DNA from: Rhodothermales bacterium
GTDB taxonomy: Bacteria; Bacteroidota; Rhodothermia; Rhodothermales; UBA10348
Direction of reading: 5' to 3'
Assembly: GCA_017643395.1 (NCBI GenBank)
Contig: JAEPNP010000001.1
Span: 1,261,806-1,325,805, forward strand
Length of the DNA: 64,000 bases
Made by a program: the position numbers and the translations under genes. The notes beneath the pieces were generated by a model that did not search any database, was not told where the DNA came from, and worked only from the letters and a program-made list of their open reading frames with translations. Below, one piece after another: positions 57,529-64,000 of the stretch (position 1 is the stretch's first letter; each line of letters opens with the position of its first letter).

Positions 57529-60500
57529 ATGACCAATCCCCGGCATATCCTTCTCATCCTGGTCGCCTCGCTGTGCGTGGCGGCCACTCCTGTTTCCGTG
57601 CAGGCCCAGGACGTTGCTGCGCAATCACGCGCGGAAACGGCCATCGAACAGGGCCGCTACGATGACGCCATCAGCATTCTGAACGGCGTCATCCAGCCCG
57701 GAACCATTGACACACGCGCGCTGCTGCTGCGTGCCCGGGCCTATCGGCTCATGGGCAACGAGTCGGCCTCGGAGAGTGATTTCCGCGCGGTGCTAGAGAT
57801 CGACCCGGCGAACCGGGAAGCCCTGGACGGGCTCCAGGAGCTGCGCGGACAGCGCTCTCCAGCCACCGGCAACCTGGGCAGCCTGCGCAGGCTGGTGGAG
57901 GCCAACCCGGACAACCTGGCCTTTCTGATTCGCTACGCGGACGCACTTTTTGATGCGCGCTACTGGCAGGAGGCCGCCGACCAGTACGGACTCTATCTGA
58001 ACCGCACGCAGGGCACGCCCGACATCGTACAGCGCTATCTGATTGCCATCGCAAACTACCCGGGAGACAACGCGCTGGGTGAGGCGGTGGCTGACGAGTA
58101 TGTAGCCATCTACACCACCGACGACGACCTCTGGATGCGTCTCGGTTACTTCCGCCTCTGGCAGGGCAACTATGCCGGTGCCCTCGAGGCCTGTGAGCAG
58201 AGCCTGCTGTTGAATCCGGCCAACGCCGAGTCCCGCGACTGTCAGCTGCAGGCGCGCAATCCGGACGTGATTGCCCGTTCGTCCACCTATCCCATAGACG
58301 TCGCATTTCGGGATGTGCGCGCCAATCCGGACGATCGTGCCCGTCGCTACCAGCTCATCGACCTCCTGATCGAGGCCGAGCGTTACTTCGAAGCCCGCCA
58401 GCAGCTGGACATCCTGGCGGACGCCAATCGGGGCCAGGCAGAGTGGCAGCGCCGCGACCGTGTGGTCGAGCAAGGCCTGCGCGTCAGCCCGGGTGCCCTT
58501 TCCACCTTTCCCATCGACGTAAAGACCCGCGCGCTGCTGCAGAATCCGCGGCAGGATGACGTGCGCTTTGAGCTCATCGACCTGCTGGTCGCGGACGATC
58601 GCTACTTCGAGGCGCAGCAGAACCTGCAGTACCTGCGCAACGAGCACGGCAACAGCGAGCGCTGGCGCACACGCTGGGAAGATGTCAGCGCAGAACTGGC
58701 CAAGCTGGATGACGGCGGCCGCTCGCGCCTGTCCACCTATCCGATCGATGTGCTCACGCGAGACCTGATGGTCAACCCCAATCAGGACCAGAAGCGTTTT
58801 GAGCTCGTGGAGCTACTGATTGAGAATCGCCGCTACTTCGAGGCGGACCAGAACCTGGCCGTGCTGGCACCGCGCCATCGCCGGACCAACAACTGGCGTC
58901 GTCTGAATCAGCGGGCGGAAGCCGGCTTGCGTGCAGCGGAGCGCCGGCGTCCCACGCCCCAGCAGGAGTTCATTGTGGACCGCCTGTACCGGGAGCTGAA
59001 GGCGACACCGGGCAACGACACCAAGCGGTTCCAGCTGGTGGATCAGCTGATCAAGTACGACCGCTACGCTGAGGCCTACGACCAGTTGGTGCTGCTGCGG
59101 GATCGCCACGGTGAAGGCCGTCAGTGGCTGAGTGCTTTCATCAAAGTGGACGATGGGCTGGTGCGCGCCGGTACGCCGATCTACGCGATTGACCGGTGGA
59201 CGTACCGGTTGATGTTTGATCCTTCGGACTCCGCCGTGCGCTTCCAGCTGGTCGATGCCCTGGCAGAGGAGGGCCGCGTGGCCGAGGCGCTCGAGATCCT
59301 GACCGACAGCCGGTACACCGATGTCGGCAATCCGGGCTACCAGTCGCGCCTGCGCCGCATCGCCGATCTGCGCTTTGCCATTGCCGAGCAGCGTGTGGCC
59401 GAACTGGAAGACCGCCTGGTCGCCAATCCCAACGATTCAGCGGCTCTCCGCGAGATCGCCGACCACTACCTGGTGCTGGGTCGTGACGAGGAGGCCTTTG
59501 AGACCTACGCCGCACTGCTTTCCATCGAGCCAGGCAACGACGCCATGCGCGCCGACTTCGCCGAGGCCCTGCAGTCCCGCGGCTACTACGACCAGGCGCT
59601 CATGCAGGCCGACTACCTGCTGGATCGCCAGCCCGATAACACCGAATTCCAGCGCCTCTTTGTGCTGGCGTCCATTGCTCAGGGAGACCTGGATCAGCTG
59701 GGCGAGGCCTACGTGACCAACCTCATGGACGGCCCCGGGAGCAATGATCCGGAGCTGCTCCTGGTGCTGGCCGAGTACCGTCTCCTGCGCGGAGACGTGG
59801 AGGCCGCCGACAACTACGTGCGTATGGCGGACGCGCTGGGCGACACCCGGTTTTCGACTCGCATTAGTACGGTACACCAGCTCGTCAGCCGGGAGCGCAT
59901 TCGGCTGGCCGAGGCTGGCCGTCTGGACATGCTGAACGAGGCCCGTCGCCTGGCCGCTGCACGCCAGTTCAACCGGGCCATTGACGCCTATGAGGACTAC
60001 TTCGAGCAGCAGGGCCGCCGCTCCCGCTCAGAGCTCAAGGAGCTGGCTCAGGTCCACACGGCGGCAGCCGACTACGTGACGGCCCTCTCGATTCTCAATG
60101 CCCTGCAGGAGCAGGCCTGGGAATACGACGTGGCCAAGGAAATCGGCCGCAACCAAATCTACCGCGAGGACTACTCGGGCGCGCTGCGCACGCTGGAGGA
60201 CCTGGCGAATCGCAACCCGCGCGACTTCGAGGTCCGCTTCCTGATGGCCGACGCCTACCGCGAACTGGGTCTGTTCACCCAGGCCGAAGCTGTGTATGCA
60301 GATGCCCAGCGTCTGGCAGATGCCTCTGAGGTGATCGAAGAGCGCAGCGCCGCACTCGACGTCTCCATGCGCCAGAGTCTGGCGCAGAGCGGTGAGTGGC
60401 AGGGCATGGACTTCGCCGGCATCATTGTGCCCGTTGCCGAGGCCGTGGTGGCCCGCGGCGGCGGCACCCGGTATGACCGATGGGCGCAGGGTATGCAGAC

Positions 60501-61392
60501 CCACGTGACCATTCCGTGGGGCTACGGCACGGTGCTCATGGCCGGTGTGAACTCCCACTTCATAGACGGCACGCGCCAGCTGATTCCGAACTCGCCGACC
60601 ACGCGGGGACGCATCAACCAGATCTTTGCCGCGGGCTACCGCGACCTGACGCCTCCGGAAGTGGAGTACAACCACGCTTCGTATACCAACCGGGTTTCGG
60701 GCGAAGTGGGCATCTTCGATTACGAAGGTGGCCGTACGGTAGGCTTCGGCGGCATCCGCTACTGGAGGCAGGACCCGGGCGTTTATCGCGGCTCGGTGGG
60801 TCTGCGCACCAGCGAAGGCGCCATCGAACTCTGGTCACCGGCAGGCGGCGAGTACAACCTGCGCTTGACGCAGCTGAACATTCGAGGCCACGTGCCGAGC
60901 GTCATGCCGGACTCCACGCTGCGCTTGAGCGGCAATGTGTCATTCAATGTGGTGCGTGACAACTTTGGCAACACCGGCAACAGCAGCGATACCAACTTCG
61001 GCACCAACATCCTGCTGGAAGGCTCCTACAAGATTCTCGGGCAGACCTGGCTCGGGCTGACCTACTACCAGATCGACTACCGGAGCCGCACGGACCTCTA
61101 CTTCAGTCCGCGCAACTACGCCAGCTACGACCTCTTCCTGGAGTACGAGAAGAACGTCCCGTTCCAGTCGTACCTCCGTCTCCGCGGCGCGATGGGCATC
61201 GTCTCCCGCTCGTCGGGTTTTGTCTCCCGTCGCATCGAGATGGACTGGATCCGGCGCCTCGCGACCAACTGGTCCTTCAACATGTCGGGCTCTCTCGGCC
61301 AGTCCACCCGCTCGCTCGGGTCGGGCGCCACCAGCTTCATCGACCGCTACAACACGTTCACCGTGTCGGCGGCCCTGTCCTGGACCCTCTAG
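57529..61392 (+). CDS. TPR plus outer-membrane beta-barrel exopolysaccharide exporter (BcsC/PgaA/PelB-like)
   Basis: The 1287-aa product has a signal peptide (cleavage after VQAQ). Residues 30-940 are TPR-like helical repeats; within them five units of about 75 aa (about 249-620) share a YPIDV.TR start and an RYFEA..NL core, a pattern I do not know from BcsC. From about residue 945 it turns to alternating beta strands rich in Tyr, Trp, Gly and Asn, ending SAALSWTL with the aromatic/hydrophobic end typical of BAM substrates. This matches the periplasmic scaffold plus outer-membrane pore of synthase-dependent polysaccharide export. It lies between the putative regulator and the synthase gene. 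Confidence 0.85.
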   Translation: MTNPRHILLILVASLCVAATPVSVQAQDVAAQSRAETAIEQGRYDDAISILNGVIQPGTIDTRALLLRARAYRLMGNESASESDFRAVLEIDPANREALDGLQELRGQRSPATGNLGSLRRLVEANPDNLAFLIRYADALFDARYWQEAADQYGLYLNRTQGTPDIVQRYLIAIANYPGDNALGEAVADEYVAIYTTDDDLWMRLGYFRLWQGNYAGALEACEQSLLLNPANAESRDCQLQARNPDVIARSSTYPIDVAFRDVRANPDDRARRYQLIDLLIEAERYFEARQQLDILADANRGQAEWQRRDRVVEQGLRVSPGALSTFPIDVKTRALLQNPRQDDVRFELIDLLVADDRYFEAQQNLQYLRNEHGNSERWRTRWEDVSAELAKLDDGGRSRLSTYPIDVLTRDLMVNPNQDQKRFELVELLIENRRYFEADQNLAVLAPRHRRTNNWRRLNQRAEAGLRAAERRRPTPQQEFIVDRLYRELKATPGNDTKRFQLVDQLIKYDRYAEAYDQLVLLRDRHGEGRQWLSAFIKVDDGLVRAGTPIYAIDRWTYRLMFDPSDSAVRFQLVDALAEEGRVAEALEILTDSRYTDVGNPGYQSRLRRIADLRFAIAEQRVAELEDRLVANPNDSAALREIADHYLVLGRDEEAFETYAALLSIEPGNDAMRADFAEALQSRGYYDQALMQADYLLDRQPDNTEFQRLFVLASIAQGDLDQLGEAYVTNLMDGPGSNDPELLLVLAEYRLLRGDVEAADNYVRMADALGDTRFSTRISTVHQLVSRERIRLAEAGRLDMLNEARRLAAARQFNRAIDAYEDYFEQQGRRSRSELKELAQVHTAAADYVTALSILNALQEQAWEYDVAKEIGRNQIYREDYSGALRTLEDLANRNPRDFEVRFLMADAYRELGLFTQAEAVYADAQRLADASEVIEERSAALDVSMRQSLAQSGEWQGMDFAGIIVPVAEAVVARGGGTRYDRWAQGMQTHVTIPWGYGTVLMAGVNSHFIDGTRQLIPNSPTTRGRINQIFAAGYRDLTPPEVEYNHASYTNRVSGEVGIFDYEGGRTVGFGGIRYWRQDPGVYRGSVGLRTSEGAIELWSPAGGEYNLRLTQLNIRGHVPSVMPDSTLRLSGNVSFNVVRDNFGNTGNSSDTNFGTNILLEGSYKILGQTWLGLTYYQIDYRSRTDLYFSPRNYASYDLFLEYEKNVPFQSYLRLRGAMGIVSRSSGFVSRRIEMDWIRRLATNWSFNMSGSLGQSTRSLGSGATSFIDRYNTFTVSAALSWTL

Positions 61393-61424
61393 GACCGGAC
61401 AGGCAGCCAAACAGGTAACTACCC

Positions 61425-62921
61425 ATGGCCAACGAAACCCAGAATCAGAACCAGGAGACGACTCCGGCTGCGCCGGCTCAGTCGCGCGCGGATCTGGAAC
61501 GCACGCAGTTCGCGCCGGTGCGCCGCTCTGACAGCGAGATGGTCGGCCCGCGCGAGGACGAGTCCGTCCTGGTGCGTCGCATCTTCGTCTACGGATTCCT
61601 CTCGCTGATCCTCTTCGGCATCATCTGGTTCTTCATGGAGGACCCGAATGGATGGCTGAGCGGCTGGACCGGCGAACCCGTGTCCCTGTCCTGGGCCGGA
61701 CTCATTGTGTACTCGTCCATCGTGGCGTTGGTGCTCTTCCTGGTCATCCTGCTCTTCAGGTACCTCAGCCTGATGAACATGGCCTACCTGAATACCACCA
61801 AACACACGATTGAGGAGGGGCACGACCCCAACTTCCTGCCGCCGGTGTCGATCATCGTGCCGGCGTACAACGAGGGCAAACTGCTCAAGTCCACGGTGGC
61901 CAGCCTCCTGGAGATGGACTACCCGCAGTACGAGATCCTGCTGGTGGATGACGGCTCCACGGACGATACGCGGGACGTCGCCCGCGAGGTGGTGGGCATC
62001 TACCGCCAGGGCACCGTGGAGGTGCGCCTGGTAGAGAAACCGAATGGCGGCAAGGCCACGGCCCTGAACGCCGGAATCCAGGTCTCCCGGTACGACTACG
62101 TACTGAACGTGGACGGCGACTCGCAGCTGTCCCCTGACACGCTTCGCAAGACCATCCGGCATTTTGTGGATCCCCGCCTGGGGGCCATCGCCGGTAATGT
62201 GAAGGTGCTCAACCGCGACAACGTCTGGACCACGCTGCAGGCGCTGGAATATGTGGAGGGCCTCAATATGGCGCGCTCCGCCCAGTCCATCGTCAAGCTG
62301 GTCAACATCATTCCGGGCCCGCTGGGGCTGTTCCGCAAGCAGGCCATTCTGGATGCGGGCTGGTACAGCAGCGACACGTTCGCCGAGGATGCGGACATCA
62401 CGCTGAAGATCATCCGCGCCGGCTGGCGTGTGGAGTACGAGCCGGATGCCAAGTCGTACACCGAGGCTCCGGACACCATCGTGGACCTCCTGAAGCAGCG
62501 GTACCGCTGGACGCGGGGCATCATTCAGGCTGTGCGCAAGCACAACGACCTGTTCTTCAATCCCACGATCAACTTTGGCGGCACCATTGTGATGTGGTCG
62601 ATGGCCTTTGAGGCCCTCATCTGGCCCATCATGAACATCTTCGCCAACGCCTACTTCATCTTCATCGCGCTCGTGTTCGACATGAGCTACTACCTGGTCT
62701 ATTGGTGGCTCAGTCTCACCATTCTTGACCTGATTGCCGCGTTGTACTGCGTGGCGGTGGAGAAGGAAGAGGCGCGTCTGGTCTTCTACTCGCTGTTCTA
62801 TCGCCTCTTCTTCATCCTGATTGTGGACGTGTGTAAAACGTTCGCGACGGTGGAGGAATTCCTCGGTATCGGCATGAGCTGGGGCAAGCTGGAACGCATC
62901 GGAAGTGGCTCAAAAGCCTGA
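61425..62921 (+). CDS. Processive GT2 family polysaccharide synthase
   Basis: The 498-aa inner-membrane glycosyltransferase is of the PgaC/BcsA/hyaluronan-synthase type. Two membrane segments (about 52-70 and 88-112) precede the GT-A domain, with LVDDGSTDD (D175, D176), NVDGDS (D230 and D232), FAEDAD (catalytic E321-D322) and QRYRW (358-362), the complete D,D,D,QxxRW set. Several C-terminal membrane segments follow. No PilZ domain is present, so c-di-GMP control, if any, must come from another protein. The polymer is unknown; PgaC-like features suggest an N-acetylhexosamine or hexose beta-glycan. It lies 32 nt after the exporter gene. Confidence 0.93.
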   Translation: MANETQNQNQETTPAAPAQSRADLERTQFAPVRRSDSEMVGPREDESVLVRRIFVYGFLSLILFGIIWFFMEDPNGWLSGWTGEPVSLSWAGLIVYSSIVALVLFLVILLFRYLSLMNMAYLNTTKHTIEEGHDPNFLPPVSIIVPAYNEGKLLKSTVASLLEMDYPQYEILLVDDGSTDDTRDVAREVVGIYRQGTVEVRLVEKPNGGKATALNAGIQVSRYDYVLNVDGDSQLSPDTLRKTIRHFVDPRLGAIAGNVKVLNRDNVWTTLQALEYVEGLNMARSAQSIVKLVNIIPGPLGLFRKQAILDAGWYSSDTFAEDADITLKIIRAGWRVEYEPDAKSYTEAPDTIVDLLKQRYRWTRGIIQAVRKHNDLFFNPTINFGGTIVMWSMAFEALIWPIMNIFANAYFIFIALVFDMSYYLVYWWLSLTILDLIAALYCVAVEKEEARLVFYSLFYRLFFILIVDVCKTFATVEEFLGIGMSWGKLERIGSGSKA

Positions 62922-63083
62922 TCGGGCCAATCTCATTTTGATTACCAGTAGCAAGAATGAGACTGAATCCCACCCAAAAAACCCTCAAAACGGCCAAAAC
63001 ACGGGGGTGTGCGATTTGGGCACAGTGCTTGATGAACGTCCTGGTGAATTGAAACCCTAAGTGCGCCTCCCGGCGCGACTACC

Positions 63084-63524
63084 ATGGAACTAGTCCCGAT
63101 TCTCTCGACGATCATCCTCGTAGGCACGATCGCAACGTTCATTCTCGCCGTTGCTGCCTACGTCCTCTACAAGATTCGCGAAGGCCGCGCCCGCGAAAGC
63201 CAGCAGCAGCAGACCTACATGCAGCAGGAGCCGCATGTCCTGGTTGCTCCGGAAGGCTCCCGCCCGGCCATCGCCATCAACCAGTACCAGGGTCAGCCGC
63301 AGCAGGCCGCCATGTATCAGCCGGCTCCGGGCCAGCAGGTGCAGCGCCAGCAGCTTCAGGCTCCTCCGCAGGGCCAGAACCCGAACTCGTTGTTCTGGGA
63401 GTACACTGACAAGGGCTTCGTCCCGGTCGATCCCCAGGAAGAGCAGGTTCAGGCTCAGCAGCAGCAGCAGGCCCAGCAGTCGCAGCAGCAGTCCCAGCAG
63501 GACGAAGGCTACGCCTGGCTGTAA
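63084..63524 (+). CDS. Single-pass membrane protein with Gln-rich tail
   Basis: The 146-aa product has one N-terminal membrane helix (LSTIILVGTIATFILAVAAYVLY, residues about 8-30, given in part) followed by a low-complexity region very rich in Gln, with some Pro and Ala. No family is recognised. Its position between the synthase and the extracytoplasmic protein genes is that of small synthase partners such as PgaD, but sequence similarity is not evident. A 162-nt gap precedes it, with an inverted repeat TCTCATT/AATGAGA near 62932-62963. Confidence 0.65.
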   Translation: MELVPILSTIILVGTIATFILAVAAYVLYKIREGRARESQQQQTYMQQEPHVLVAPEGSRPAIAINQYQGQPQQAAMYQPAPGQQVQRQQLQAPPQGQNPNSLFWEYTDKGFVPVDPQEEQVQAQQQQQAQQSQQQSQQDEGYAWL

Positions 63525-63568
63525 GCCGACCCAACCGAGTATCCCTGTAACCCCGACCACCTGAACCG

Positions 63569-64000
63569 ATGGCACTGCCACGCCTGGAAAGAGTCAACAC
63601 GCTGTGGTTCCTGACGCTTGGCGTCACGGCCCTGGCCGCGGCCATCCTGGTGTACATCCTGCTCCTGGAGTCTGCGCTCGGCGCCTTCTCCATCCGGGAT
63701 GCCTCACCGGCCGCCATCGGCCAGACGTCGCGCCCGAGTGTGGCTCTCCTGCAGAGTGACTACACCAAGACGGTGCACCAGCGCCTGAACCTGAGTGACA
63801 CCACCACCACCTGGCTGGACGAGACCCTGCTCTCGTGGCGCCGGTTCCTGGTGGAGAAGGAGCGTCAGATCTCCTTCCAGGACATCAGCGATCAGGACCT
63901 GGAGAATGGATTCCTGGACGACTACGACGTCCTGATCCTGCCTTCGGTACGCGCGATGAGCGATGTGCAGATCCAGCGCATCCAGGAGTTCATGCAGCAA
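63569..64000 (+). CDS. Membrane-anchored extracytoplasmic protein of the exopolysaccharide locus (partial, 3' end cut)
   Basis: An open frame from the ATG at 63569 runs without a stop to the window edge, so only the first 144 aa are visible. One membrane helix (about 11-34) is followed by an extracytoplasmic segment with VALLQSDY, then YDVLILPSVRAMSD and an IQEFMQQ helix, a pattern like the GATase-like domain that precedes some polysaccharide deacetylases. A deacetylase or hydrolase role (PgaB/PelA analogue) would fit the locus but cannot be confirmed here. Confidence 0.7.
   Translation, partial: MALPRLERVNTLWFLTLGVTALAAAILVYILLLESALGAFSIRDASPAAIGQTSRPSVALLQSDYTKTVHQRLNLSDTTTTWLDETLLSWRRFLVEKERQISFQDISDQDLENGFLDDYDVLILPSVRAMSDVQIQRIQEFMQQ

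Noticed and set aside
63018-63032. Possible second sigma-54 promoter upstream of the Gln-rich membrane protein gene
   Set aside because: GGGCACAGTGCTTGA has the -24 GG, but the -12 GC is GA and the leading T is missing, so it falls below what I would call.

Overview
This 64 kb window is a GC-rich, gene-dense bacterial chromosome segment. The best guess is a member of the Rhodothermales/Rhodothermota branch near Bacteroidota (inference). Four predicted exported proteins end in the 'PNPFNP...' or related FlgD-like tail typical of type IX secretion (T9SS) substrates. A TAnnTTTG-type -7 element precedes the sensor kinase, Shine-Dalgarno motifs are mostly weak, and stop/start overlaps (ATGA, GTGA, TGATG) are common. 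I see no tRNA, rRNA, CRISPR array, transposase or phage gene.

Layout. 1-2.2 kb: a structured leader and the end of the ATP synthase operon (atpD-atpC) with a terminator. 2.3-14.3 kb: a signalling and accessory block holding a membrane Ser/Thr kinase with a propeller sensor, a divergent ECF sigma factor translationally coupled to a second Ser/Thr kinase, several small unknown genes, a D-serine dehydratase-like enzyme, and a Reg_prop-type histidine kinase coupled to a NarL-type regulator. 14.5-27.1 kb: giant surface proteins (FG-GAP and cadherin-like), a beta-lactamase-fold hydrolase, a PD40 propeller and an M23 peptidase. 27.2-36.8 kb: ABM-domain protein, ruvB, DUF3109, rpoN coupled to a class V aminotransferase, a small gene behind a near-consensus sigma-54 promoter, a membrane protein with an M1 peptidase, and an HMG-CoA-lyase-like enzyme. 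36.8-37.4 kb: a 636-bp intergenic region with a 165-bp near-perfect direct repeat. 37.4-51.2 kb: a long minus-strand housekeeping run of gcvP, rnc, class A beta-lactamase-like, GH3, nadD, bamD, a TPR/periplasmic-binding protein, guaA, gcvH, accC, accB and efp. 51.3-52.9 kb: an acylating aldehyde dehydrogenase with a C-terminal tail resembling a microcompartment encapsulation peptide. 53-55.7 kb: an anti-sigma-like membrane protein and a PQQ-propeller lipoprotein.

56.3-64 kb (window end): a compact plus-strand locus that I read as a synthase-dependent exopolysaccharide system. It encodes a KaiC/RecA-like protein fused to a catalytically degenerate GGDEF-like domain that keeps an RxxD motif, a 1287-aa TPR plus outer-membrane beta-barrel exporter, a processive GT2 synthase, a Gln-rich single-pass membrane protein, and a membrane-anchored extracytoplasmic protein cut by the window edge. 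The parts match Pel/Pga/Bcs logic (receptor, synthase, periplasmic scaffold, outer-membrane pore), but the receptor architecture is not that of PelD, BcsA or PgaCD. With the orphan aldehyde dehydrogenase tail and the sigma-54 small gene, this is the most promising candidate for an undescribed system here. All function calls come from reading motifs by eye; no database search was possible.
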